Below are positions 8,801 through 16,668 of a DNA stretch of 64,000 nucleotides, one piece after another. Where the stretch lies: assembly GCA_951828385.1 (NCBI GenBank), contig OX639973.1, forward strand, positions 2,967,200 through 3,031,199, read 5' to 3'. The translations under genes were made by a program, and so were the position numbers. The notes below the pieces were generated by a model that saw only the letters and a list, made by a program, of their open reading frames with translations, had not been told where the DNA came from and searched no databases. How positions within the stretch are numbered: the first letter of the stretch is position 1; each line of letters starts with the position of its first letter. This DNA comes from an uncultured Poribacteria bacterium. Lineage in GTDB: Bacteria > Poribacteria > WGA-4E > WGA-3G.

Positions 8801-9976
8801 TTACCACCTCGCGTGCTGCGATTCCGCAGGTGCGCGGTATTCAACATCAAGATGTGGAGTCTCTAATCTCACATGTTCTTGAAGGCGCGAAGTCAAACAA
8901 CTCTCCAATGTTCCGCTTACCAGCAAAGTGCGCTCTGCTGGATACGGGGCAACACCTGTTTCAAAAAGTTCCTCAATCTTGGCAATCAAACATGCGGAGT
9001 AGGTGACGTTTGGAGTCGGCGTTAAGAAAAACTGCGTTGATACCGGCACCGACTCGTTTTTCAATTTCGCGGCGAAGCAGTAATCTCGGACTGCCCCGTT
9101 GAGCATCAGAAGTGTCGCTTGCAATCCGTCGTTATATTCAATGAAATAGGCGGACGGGTTTTCGACGAGCCGATAGATTTCACCGTTCCCGATCATATCT
9201 TGCGTTCTACCGTCTTCATCCGTTAAACCGCACGGTGTATCACTTCTCGAAAGTGCCGCTTCCAACAACTCCAGAGACCAGCGACCATCTTCGCCTGCCT
9301 TCCAGACCTCTTCACCATCTATTAATTGGACAGCAGCGACCCCTGTCTCACCACCTTTTCGGCGTTCTATCATGCACTGCATCGCCTCCATGGCGTGATA
9401 ATCCATCGGGTCTGAACCGCCAACACCTACCATCAGTGCCGCTTCTACCTCGCATTCCAACGGCAAATCGACATCCGGTAACCGCCACGTGACGGGCAGC
9501 GACGAACCCGAAAGCACCCCAAAACCGAGACGATGTCCATCGTCCACCATCTCTTTCGCTTTCTCAAAACTGTAGGAGAGATGTTTATCGTTGAAAATAG
9601 GCACAGCGCGCCCATCCGCCTCAAAAACCTTGACGCATTCCTTGAAAAATTCATGTCGTGGATACAGCACTTGACTTTTTTCATTCGTAGGATACTCACC
9701 GTGTTCCCCGATGAGTAACACCGCGTCCACAGCGAGTTCATCACCACCGCACCGGAGTGCTTCGGCAATGGTAGGATAGACAGAAAATCCGAACTCTCTG
9801 GCACGATCTTCGCTCTGCTCTCCCTCCGGTTTCTGATCAACATAGAGAGAAACAACTTTCATATCGGGGCGGCGCCAGCTGCCCTCTTTTGGATAACCGA
9901 CAAGAAAACGATCTGCAAAATGTTGCGCATGCGATAGATAACGATAGATGGTTGTAATAACAGCAATTCGTTTCAT
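8801..9976 (-). CDS. conserved protein of unknown function (paralogue of 10838-12031)
   Basis: 391 residues, no signal peptide, probably cytosolic. It begins with a Rossmann-like strand (RIAVITTIYRY) and contains YPTIAEAL, LLIGEHGEYP-x-NEK, PIFNDKHLS and GSSLPVTWR, all conserved in the paralogue at 10838-12031. This layout recalls the N-terminal half of Gfo/Idh-type proteins, but the Gly-rich nucleotide loop and the EKP motif are absent. Conserved His, Asp and Glu in the IGEHGEYP and FNDKH blocks could form an active site. I cannot name a reaction. The two paralogues flank a nuclease-like gene. Confidence 0.7.
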   Translation of the reverse strand: MKRIAVITTIYRYLSHAQHFADRFLVGYPKEGSWRRPDMKVVSLYVDQKPEGEQSEDRAREFGFSVYPTIAEALRCGGDELAVDAVLLIGEHGEYPTNEKSQVLYPRHEFFKECVKVFEADGRAVPIFNDKHLSYSFEKAKEMVDDGHRLGFGVLSGSSLPVTWRLPDVDLPLECEVEAALMVGVGGSDPMDYHAMEAMQCMIERRKGGETGVAAVQLIDGEEVWKAGEDGRWSLELLEAALSRSDTPCGLTDEDGRTQDMIGNGEIYRLVENPSAYFIEYNDGLQATLLMLNGAVRDYCFAAKLKNESVPVSTQFFLTPTPNVTYSACLIAKIEELFETGVAPYPAERTLLVSGTLESCLTSRLQEHVRLETPHLDVEYRAPAESQHARW

Positions 9977-10022
9977 ATTTTTCCTCTCTTATGTAATAGC
10001 AGAAGAGCGTGCGCTTCTTACC

Positions 10023-10155
10023 TTTATAGTAAATTCCAAAAATAAGTGGACATCTTTGTAGCATAAACTTTTAGTTTGGGTTTCCAGTCTGAATGCCTGT
10101 TATAGGTATTCAGACTGCTTGAGAGTGCACAATTAACTATAGGTTTTACTATAAA
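10023..10155. mobile_element. MITE-like element with 11-bp terminal inverted repeats
   Basis: TTTATAGTAAA at 10023-10033 and its exact reverse complement at 10145-10155 bound a 133-bp non-coding segment. Inside is a hairpin with nine-base perfect arms (10086-10094 with 10108-10116). There is no ORF, and it lies between two minus-strand genes. The size, terminal repeats and lack of coding capacity fit a miniature inverted-repeat element. No clear target-site duplication was identified. The remaining bases of the 9977-10197 gap hold no other feature that I can support. Confidence 0.55.
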
Positions 10156-10197
10156 ACGTAGTTGAGGGAACGCTAACAATAATGCTTTGATCAGAAT

Positions 10198-10824
10198 TCA
10201 GGCGGTTAAGGCATTCGCTTCTGAAGTTAGGGGTAAATTTGCATGCATTAAGTATCCAATTGCCCCGAACACCTTCTTTAAATCGCTTATCGCGAGCACC
10301 GTTTCGTTCTGCGTAAACAGGTTCGCCTCTAATTTTCCGAATTCCCAAAGTGCGCCATCCGTGACGATCCCGTAAACAGGTATTGTGTTGTCATTGTTAA
10401 TTTTCTGTGCAGCGACTAAGCCAGCCAAGCACTGTCCCCATCCTTCAATGAAGTCGCTTCGTTTCGCCTCAACGACAACAATGATCGGGCTCCCCAACAC
10501 TGTTTTTCCCAAGACTGATTTTGTCGAGATGAGATAATCAGGCGTGCCACTCAGTTGTGCATCACAAGAAATTGATTGGTGGCTCCACAGCGTAAAAAAG
10601 TCGGCATATTTTTTGTAGACCTCTCTGAGGATTGGATAGATCACATTTTCACAACGCGCTGCTTCCGATGCAAATACGTTGATGTGCCGTTGACTAAACG
10701 TGAACTCCTCCACAAAAGCCTGCGAGGGTTCAACGTCCGCGTACTGAATATAATCGGCCTGGGTATATTTTATTTCATACGTCTCCTGAACCTGCATAAT
10801 TGATTTGAAATCCGTAAATGCCAT
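10198..10824 (-). CDS. PD-(D/E)XK nuclease-like protein
   Basis: 208 residues. A PD-(D/E)XK pattern is visible as Asp96 (GTPDYLIS), Glu119-x-Lys121 (VVVEAK) and Gln131 (GWGQC), with an upstream acidic helix (ASEAARCENVIYP). This fold is shared by restriction enzymes, HsdR N-termini and other nucleases. The start at 10824 is favoured by AGGAG nine bases upstream, overlapping the stop of the preceding gene. A paralogue with the same motifs lies at 31225-31845. No methylase or helicase partner is adjacent, so a restriction role is not supported. It may be a small accessory nuclease or an inactive relative. Confidence 0.65.
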   Translation of the reverse strand: MAFTDFKSIMQVQETYEIKYTQADYIQYADVEPSQAFVEEFTFSQRHINVFASEAARCENVIYPILREVYKKYADFFTLWSHQSISCDAQLSGTPDYLISTKSVLGKTVLGSPIIVVVEAKRSDFIEGWGQCLAGLVAAQKINNDNTIPVYGIVTDGALWEFGKLEANLFTQNETVLAISDLKKVFGAIGYLMHANLPLTSEANALTA

Positions 10825-10837
10825 CTGATTGTGCTCC

Positions 10838-12031
10838 TTATGTACGCCAGAAGGTTGACGATTCGGTGGGTTGATAGGCAATATCTAAATGCGGTGTTTC
10901 CTGTCTTGCGCTTTCAGCAAAGAGGCTATCAACGCCTGCCGCAACAAGTCCTGTTGTCAACAAAGTCCGTTCAACGGGATAGGTTGCCTCACCTGATAGG
11001 AACATTTGCTCAATATTGTTAACTAACGGCGAGAAGAAGTTCGCCAACGTCGTCCGTGCGGGTGGCATCGGGAGATACATCTGTGTGGAAAGAATCTCGT
11101 CGCTTGAACCGATGTAAGCAGCGAAATTGAAATCTTGGACTAATCCGTTCATCAGAATCATCGTAGATTTCAACCCGTCATTGTGTTCGTATTGATACGC
11201 GATTGGGTCCTTCACAATCTCCTTTAGTTCGTCCAACGTCGGAAACGGATTGTTAAACCCTGGGCGTGAGGGTGTAAGCGTATGACTCCGACAGAGTGCC
11301 GCTTCAAAGAGTTCTCGCGACCAGAGTCTGGAGTGATATGCTTCCCAGAATGCGTCGCCGCGGTATGCCTGTAGCCATTTCACGCCGCTTTCGCCGCCCG
11401 CGCGCCGTTCCACCATACACTGTAAGGTTTCTAAGGCATGGAAATCGTAACTATCCACACCGCCGTAGCCGACACATACTGCCTCAGAGACCGGAACACC
11501 GAGGGGCATATCAATGGAAGGCGTGCGCCACGTGACGGGCAGCGATGAACCCGCCATGAACGCGAAGTCCATAGATTGAGAGATGTCGTACATCTCACGC
11601 GCCCACTCCCAGTTCCATGAGAGATGTTTGTCGTTAAAGGTTGGTACACCGCGCCCGCTCTTTTCAAACACCTCAGCAATCTGCATGAAGTGCTCATAGC
11701 GCGGATAGAGGCGTTGTCCTTTCTCATTGGACGGATACTCACCATGCTCCCCAATAATCAAGACCCCGTCAACGGCAAGTTCCTCGCCGCCGAGCGTCAA
11801 TGCTTCGGCAATTGTCGGATATCCCTTCATTGTCGGGAAACGTTCCAGTCTGTCGCGACTGAGGTCGTTGTCTTTAACCTGTTCAACGAAGAGAGAGACG
11901 AGATCCATCGGCGGGTGATGATGCCGACTGTTCCACCCATAGCCTTCTAAGAACCGATCAACAATGTGCTGCGTGTGTGAGTATTTATGATAAATCGTCG
12001 CAATCGCAGCGATTTTGGGTCGTTTTTGCAT
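10838..12031 (-). CDS. conserved protein of unknown function (paralogue of 8801-9976)
   Basis: About 397 residues. It shares with the gene at 8801-9976 the blocks IAAIATIYHKYSHTQH, YPTIAEALTLGG, IGEHGEYPSNEKGQ, FNDKHLSWNW and GSSLPVTWRTPS, plus the C-terminal TPHLDI. The start at 12031 follows AGGAG by six bases; an earlier in-frame ATG lacks this spacing. No membrane segment or signal peptide. The conserved His/Asp/Glu blocks suggest an enzyme, but the family is unrecognised. The order here is unknown gene, nuclease-like gene, unknown gene on one strand, so the two homologues may have arisen by local duplication. Confidence 0.7.
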   Translation of the reverse strand: MQKRPKIAAIATIYHKYSHTQHIVDRFLEGYGWNSRHHHPPMDLVSLFVEQVKDNDLSRDRLERFPTMKGYPTIAEALTLGGEELAVDGVLIIGEHGEYPSNEKGQRLYPRYEHFMQIAEVFEKSGRGVPTFNDKHLSWNWEWAREMYDISQSMDFAFMAGSSLPVTWRTPSIDMPLGVPVSEAVCVGYGGVDSYDFHALETLQCMVERRAGGESGVKWLQAYRGDAFWEAYHSRLWSRELFEAALCRSHTLTPSRPGFNNPFPTLDELKEIVKDPIAYQYEHNDGLKSTMILMNGLVQDFNFAAYIGSSDEILSTQMYLPMPPARTTLANFFSPLVNNIEQMFLSGEATYPVERTLLTTGLVAAGVDSLFAESARQETPHLDIAYQPTESSTFWRT

Positions 12032-12187
12032 GCTTTCTCCTTTAGGCTTCATCGTGGTCTTTTGCAAGTTGTATTTCAGGCTCAAAAACGTCTCTGAATT
12101 CGCGTAGATTCTCAATATGCCATGCTCTAATAACTTCTAACGCACTCTCATCGGATTTTATATTTGTGTCTCGGAATGTCGTTCGCT

Positions 12188-14521
12188 TTAATTACGAATT
12201 TCAAAATCTGATGGGTCTACGGATTGGAGAGTACCGTGCTTGTCAAAGATGAAATTGCCTGTTCCAACATGTTTGATACTCAACCGAAAATAGCCTTTTC
12301 CATAATGCGTGACGCGAACATCTCCAATTCCTGTGCTCCCCATGCCATCTGCGCCGATGGATCCCTCGTGTCCCTCGGTATCACGTAGGATGTATCTACC
12401 CCGTTCTGGCTTGAATTGATAGTTATGCTGCTGTAGATAGTTTTTCACGATTTCAGGATTGTTTTTCCACGAGATTTTCTCGCCTTTTTCTTTTCCTTGT
12501 TGGGCAACGATTTTCTGCCAGTCCCATAAGAGGACAGTTCCATCTTGACTGCCGCTTGCAAGCGTTTTACCGTCTGGGGAAAAACTTAATGTGCGAATCG
12601 GTTCAGCATGTCCAGCGACAGTTTCTAAGCTGCTCCCGGTTTCCACTTCCGAAATCTGTATTCCATATCCTGCACTTTTTCGTTTTGGAGCGATCAGGAA
12701 TTTTCCATCCGGTGAAAATCGTAAAACATCATCGATGCCTGTTATATTAGCAGCGACGCTCGATACATTGTCCGAGTGAATTATGTGTTTTTCTGCGATA
12801 TTTGTTGATGTTATTTCTGATAAAACAATGCCGAACGAGTGTTTTGTCGCGAGGGATGTACCGTCTGGTGAAAACGCCAAGGAATGTGTCCAATCGGTTC
12901 CGGTTGTGAAGGGTGTGAGTTCTCGTTGTGCGGCGATGTCCCATACTTGTGTTGGTACAAAATCGCCGTACGTAGCAAGCAGGGAACCGTTGGGTGAGAG
13001 GTGTAACTTCCTTTCTGGAAAAGTGCCTCTGGTCTTCAGGCTCAATAATTTTTCCTGTGTGCGTGTGTCCCAAATTTGTATTTCCTGAAAATTGCCATAA
13101 GCCATTGCGACTTTTCCATCAGCAGAGAAAGCGACAGCTATGTGACCCATTTTTTCTTCCCATTGAGAAGTAAAAAGTTGCTCTCCGGTGACTATATCCC
13201 AAAACTGAATAGGTCTTCTTTTTATGAATTCCGAGCGGATGCGTGTATCATAGGTGTTAAATGCGAGTCTACGCGTTTGTCCGCGATTCGCGAGCAGGCG
13301 CCCGTTGGGAGATAATACCAATACTTCTGCTATATCGCTTTGGGCATTAGTGAAGTTAATCAACTCTTGGTGCGTCTGTAGGCTCCATATACCTACCGTG
13401 CCGTTAAAGGACGCGCTTGTGAGCGTTGCCCCGTCTTTGGAAAACGCTACAGTTTTAATGGATTGGGTGTGTCCTGCCGTAAGAATCTCGATTTCTTGCC
13501 CGTTTTCTTGATTATAGAATCGGATTGTGCCGTCGTAGCTGCTACTTGCCAGCGTTTTTCCATCCGGTGAAAAGGTTAGTGTGGCAATGCCGTGCGTATG
13601 TCCGCTAAGCGTGGCGCGTTGCTGTTGTGTATCTATATCCCAAAGTTTTATGACTTTATCTGTATCGCCGGTTGCTAAGGTTTTTCCATCCTCAGAGACT
13701 GCGACAGCCGTAATCCATCCGTTATGTCCTTCGATGTCCCCCAATTTTTTTTGTTTCTCGGTATCCCACAACTGTACTATTTTGTCGATACTCCCGGTTG
13801 CGAGGATTTTTGCATCCGGTGAGAAGGCTAATGCGGAAATTGTGCGTGCTTTAGGTTTACCACGGAGGTTCTCTATGAATTTTCCGAGGAAACTGGTCTG
13901 TTTGCCCAGGGTTGCGTACTTTTCGCCGGAGGCAGCTTCCCATAGGTGGATTGTCCCATTATGGTCTGCACTGGCGAATATATCTCCTTTTTTTGGGAAT
14001 ACGACTGCTGTGCTAAAAGCCGTAAATCTATTCACTATTTCCATGTCTCTGTCGGTGTTTAGATGCCAATGGATAATTCTATCAAATGTATCTATGCCGA
14101 TGAGTTTATCCTTATGAAATGCTAAGGCTTTGATGGAATTACTAAGATCTGTAAGTGGAATTGTTGTTAGTTGGGTGCTGGTCTCCATCTCCCATAATTT
14201 AATAACAGGGTTGTTATACCCGCCGCTTGCGAGTGTCTTTCCATCTGCCGAAAAAGCGAGTGCATTGATGCGTCCGGTATATCCAGTAGATAGAGATGTT
14301 TCTGTGCTATCTATGACATTGTATACCCATAAACCGACATCTGTGCCAACAACGAGCCGGGAACCGTCAGGTGAAAACCGCATGATGTTAACGCCACCTT
14401 TCCCGAGGCGTGCGATTGTGTTTTCAGGTAAGCTGTCGTGTATGTTATCTGCTGCGGCACTGTTTGAAAGTATTGCGGCAATCAATAGCAACGTTGGGAA
14501 AAAAAAGAGCCTAATTTTCAT
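12188..14521 (-). CDS. exported WD40 protein with about 14 blades (double propeller) and a C-terminal domain
   Basis: 777 residues with a signal peptide (residues 1-24, ending SAAA). The mature N-terminus has the block IARLGKGGVNIMRFSPDGSR, shared with the two plus-strand paralogues at 26.8 and 29.2 kb. About fourteen blade endings can be counted (from LWVYN and IKLWE through VLLWDW), enough for two seven-bladed propellers. The final 95 or so residues (from NYLQQHNYQFK) form a separate Gly-rich beta domain, also present in the 26845 paralogue. Likely a periplasmic or surface scaffold. The ATG has GAGGAAAA upstream and a strong promoter at 14595-14623. Confidence 0.85.
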   Translation of the reverse strand: MKIRLFFFPTLLLIAAILSNSAAADNIHDSLPENTIARLGKGGVNIMRFSPDGSRLVVGTDVGLWVYNVIDSTETSLSTGYTGRINALAFSADGKTLASGGYNNPVIKLWEMETSTQLTTIPLTDLSNSIKALAFHKDKLIGIDTFDRIIHWHLNTDRDMEIVNRFTAFSTAVVFPKKGDIFASADHNGTIHLWEAASGEKYATLGKQTSFLGKFIENLRGKPKARTISALAFSPDAKILATGSIDKIVQLWDTEKQKKLGDIEGHNGWITAVAVSEDGKTLATGDTDKVIKLWDIDTQQQRATLSGHTHGIATLTFSPDGKTLASSSYDGTIRFYNQENGQEIEILTAGHTQSIKTVAFSKDGATLTSASFNGTVGIWSLQTHQELINFTNAQSDIAEVLVLSPNGRLLANRGQTRRLAFNTYDTRIRSEFIKRRPIQFWDIVTGEQLFTSQWEEKMGHIAVAFSADGKVAMAYGNFQEIQIWDTRTQEKLLSLKTRGTFPERKLHLSPNGSLLATYGDFVPTQVWDIAAQRELTPFTTGTDWTHSLAFSPDGTSLATKHSFGIVLSEITSTNIAEKHIIHSDNVSSVAANITGIDDVLRFSPDGKFLIAPKRKSAGYGIQISEVETGSSLETVAGHAEPIRTLSFSPDGKTLASGSQDGTVLLWDWQKIVAQQGKEKGEKISWKNNPEIVKNYLQQHNYQFKPERGRYILRDTEGHEGSIGADGMGSTGIGDVRVTHYGKGYFRLSIKHVGTGNFIFDKHGTLQSVDPSDFEIRN

Positions 14522-14594
14522 GATGTTTTCCTCGATAAGCTGAGGTTTTTAACGAAATAATGGTGGAAAAAATAAGGCTACGTTTAGGTTCATT

Positions 14595-14623
14595 AGGATA
14601 GCGTATCTGTTTTTGTGTGTCAA
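14595..14623 (-). promoter_or_regulatory. sigma-70-type promoter for the 14-blade WD40 gene
   Basis: On the minus strand, TTGACA (14618-14623) and TATCCT (14595-14600) are separated by 17 bases, about 75 bases before the ATG at 14521. The -35 box is a perfect consensus. Upstream, a short hairpin (TCTAAGTT at 14682-14689 with AACTTAGA at 14694-14701) is the only other structure in this intergenic stretch. Confidence 0.6.
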
Positions 14624-14771
14624 GAAAAATCGTTCTAATTCTTTTTTGGAGGGTTTTCGGTAAAGTGATGATATATACCATTCTAAGTTTGAGAACTTAG
14701 ACTATCAGGACTCGCGTTTTGGAAATCGTGCGACATCATTATTAAAGCGAAAACTCTCCGAAAATCTATAT

Positions 14772-15263
14772 TTATGGGGATAGTATTGTAGAATCAACAT
14801 TTAACGGTTTTTCAATAAGTACTACCGGTGCCTGACAGCAGTCGCAATTCCCCGGTGCAACCGTACGGATATAACACGTATCGCAGTAATAATAAAGATC
14901 GTGGAGAACACCATCGCGAATAGACAAAAAGCGGGTTACCTCTAACAATTGCGTTCTCGGAAAGACACGACCGCTGATGACCAAATCTTTCTCATGCAAC
15001 CGACCGTCAACAAAGAGTGCCTCTGCTAACGATGTCCGTAAAAGCGTATAGTATTCGCCTTCCTCGGTCTTGACACCGAATAGATGTTCGTGATTACCGA
15101 AGAGCTCAACCTTATAATGCGTATGCATCTCCTCCGCTAAACAGACGATTTTGCCGTGGAGTTCCACATTTTTCGGTTCAGGTTTTTCGGTCGGCGGTTT
15201 CGCACCGCTCATCAGTAAGACCAGAATAACGAACAGTGGTGATAACCGTTTGAAATTACGCAT
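14772..15263 (-). CDS. small exported Cys-rich protein of unknown function
   Basis: 163 residues from the ATG at 15263, chosen because AGGAG precedes it and the protein then begins with a signal peptide (FVILVLLMSGAKP). Longer starts lie inside the upstream dioxygenase gene. The mature part has an OB-like beta segment (VELHGKIVCLAEEMH, LVISGRVFPRTQLLEV) and ends with a Cys cluster, CDTC then CDCC within about 16 residues, which could bind a metal or act in redox. Its start overlaps the PhyH stop by eight bases, so the two are translationally coupled. Function unknown. Confidence 0.7.
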   Translation of the reverse strand: MRNFKRLSPLFVILVLLMSGAKPPTEKPEPKNVELHGKIVCLAEEMHTHYKVELFGNHEHLFGVKTEEGEYYTLLRTSLAEALFVDGRLHEKDLVISGRVFPRTQLLEVTRFLSIRDGVLHDLYYYCDTCYIRTVAPGNCDCCQAPVVLIEKPLNVDSTILSP

Positions 15264-16137
15264 TGTTGTTCTCCTTTGCCCAGCGATTGGGACCCGGACC
15301 GGGTTGATGTTCATCGCGAACCCGCTTAAATTCTTCAGGCGAGGTAACAACATCTCCAGGGTGCAGACGACTCCGTGCGAGAAAACCGGCTTCCGGTTGA
15401 TAGCCGGTCGGTTTCGCAGCATCCTGATAGCGCGAATCAACGCTCCATCTGACTTGGTTGCTGACATTCGGAATAGAGCGGTGCGGTGTCAGATTGGTAA
15501 ACAGGAGAACGCTGCCAAACTTGACAGGAACAACTACCGGTTCAACTTCGGGCAATGCATCATCCGGTATTTCAAGATAGAAACTTTCAGAGTGACGATG
15601 GCGGAAAACACCGTCCCGATGCGCATGCGGAATAACTTCCATGCAGCCGTTCTCAACGGTAGCATCTATCAGTGGAATCCAGATCGTGAGCTGCAAAACC
15701 GAATCGCATTTCGGCTCCATATAACCTGCGTCTTGATGCCACGGAACGAGGGTTCGGTCATGTTCAGGAAGTTTTGGACGGACACGGTATGCAGGATGAC
15801 ACATAATCTCCGGTCCGACGAGCGACTCGGCGATGTCGAGAAGTTTCCGATTGATAAGCAGATCAAAGAGTGCTGGTCCCGTGTGCGCCCCGCTGAATAC
15901 CTTTTGAAATACGACCGGGGATTGCGCCGTAATTTTCGCCAACCGAGTGTCAAACCCTTCCGTCTTGAATTCGGAATCAATCTCACCTTCAGCATAGAGT
16001 TCTGATGCTCCTGTATCAACAATCTCCTCAAACTCAGCAACAAGCGGGTTTAGATCATCAGGAGAAAGCGCGTCTTCAACTAAGAGATAGCCGTTTTCGT
16101 TAAAATCGTGGATTTGGGAATCAGTCAATACCTTCAT
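15256..16137 (-). CDS. phytanoyl-CoA dioxygenase (PhyH) family protein
   Basis: 293-residue Fe(II)/2-oxoglutarate oxygenase. The iron ligands are clear: His134-x-Asp136 (VPWHQDAGYM) and His219 (NLTPHRS). Arg236 (DSRYQ) is the probable 2-oxoglutarate anchor. GCMEVIPHAHRDG is the usual family strand. AAGGGG precedes the ATG. It lies nine bases after a VOC-family gene and overlaps the Cys-rich exported gene, forming a compact three-gene unit. The substrate is unknown; the VOC neighbour could act on the same small molecule. Confidence 0.9.
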   Translation of the reverse strand: MKVLTDSQIHDFNENGYLLVEDALSPDDLNPLVAEFEEIVDTGASELYAEGEIDSEFKTEGFDTRLAKITAQSPVVFQKVFSGAHTGPALFDLLINRKLLDIAESLVGPEIMCHPAYRVRPKLPEHDRTLVPWHQDAGYMEPKCDSVLQLTIWIPLIDATVENGCMEVIPHAHRDGVFRHRHSESFYLEIPDDALPEVEPVVVPVKFGSVLLFTNLTPHRSIPNVSNQVRWSVDSRYQDAAKPTGYQPEAGFLARSRLHPGDVVTSPEEFKRVRDEHQPGPGPNRWAKENNNA

Positions 16138-16145
16138 AATGCCCC

Positions 16146-16565
16146 TTATATTTCGACAAGTTCAATCAGAATGCCATCGGGATCCGGCGCACACACAACA
16201 CCTCCAGCATCCGGTGCACTTATTGGCTCCGATAGAAATTCGACCCCGTTCTGTTTTAAGTCTTTGACGGTCTGCTGAATATCCTCTACAAAGAAAGTAA
16301 GCCAACGGACACCCGCCGAGAACGCATCTGTCGGTGTCGGCGGTGGCGATTCGATATCCATTAACTTGATGAGCGTGTCGCCTGCCTTAAGACGGACCTG
16401 CCGAAAACCGGTCGGCGCAAGCCCTACGTCGCGGGCGAGATCATCTGGAATCTCCAGATCCAGCACAATCTCAAAACCCAACTTATTGTGATAGAAGTCC
16501 AGCGATGCCGCGAAGTCGCTGCAGGTAATAGCGATGTCAACAGTCGGATGTGATAAATTTAGCAT
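16146..16565 (-). CDS. VOC (glyoxalase/dioxygenase) superfamily protein
   Basis: 139 residues with the two-module vicinal-oxygen-chelate fold: DIAITCSDFAASLDFYHNKLGFE at the start, a mid-region VRWLTFFVEDIQQT and the terminal DPDGILIELVEI with the typical late Glu. VOC proteins bind a metal and act on diverse small molecules (glyoxalase, extradiol dioxygenase, epimerase or binding protein). The exact role cannot be assigned. It is transcribed with the PhyH dioxygenase downstream. GAGG lies about nine bases before the ATG. Confidence 0.82.
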   Translation of the reverse strand: MLNLSHPTVDIAITCSDFAASLDFYHNKLGFEIVLDLEIPDDLARDVGLAPTGFRQVRLKAGDTLIKLMDIESPPPTPTDAFSAGVRWLTFFVEDIQQTVKDLKQNGVEFLSEPISAPDAGGVVCAPDPDGILIELVEI

Positions 16566-16581
16566 AAGTTTTTAACCTCGG

Positions 16582-16668
16582 CTGAAGCACGCCATCACGA
16601 TAATCTGCTGAAGCACCCCATCCCGATGATCGGGATCGGGCGACTTCAGAGGGATCGCGTGACTTCAG
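16582..16668. repeat. nested palindromic element between MBL and VOC genes
   Basis: Two inverted repeats are nested. The outer arms are CTGAAGCACGC (16582-16592) and GCGTGACTTCAG (16657-16668). The inner arms begin CTGAAGCA (from 16608) and end GACTTCAG (to 16649), around ATCCCGAT-G-ATCGGGAT. The right outer arm contains the stop codon of the MBL gene (16665-16667). No U-tract follows on either strand, so it is more like a mobile or regulatory palindrome than a simple terminator. Confidence 0.6.

Noticed and set aside
10198-14521. Nuclease plus WD40 as a defence system
   Set aside because: The WD40 proteins carry signal peptides and the nuclease-like protein does not, so they are probably in different compartments.
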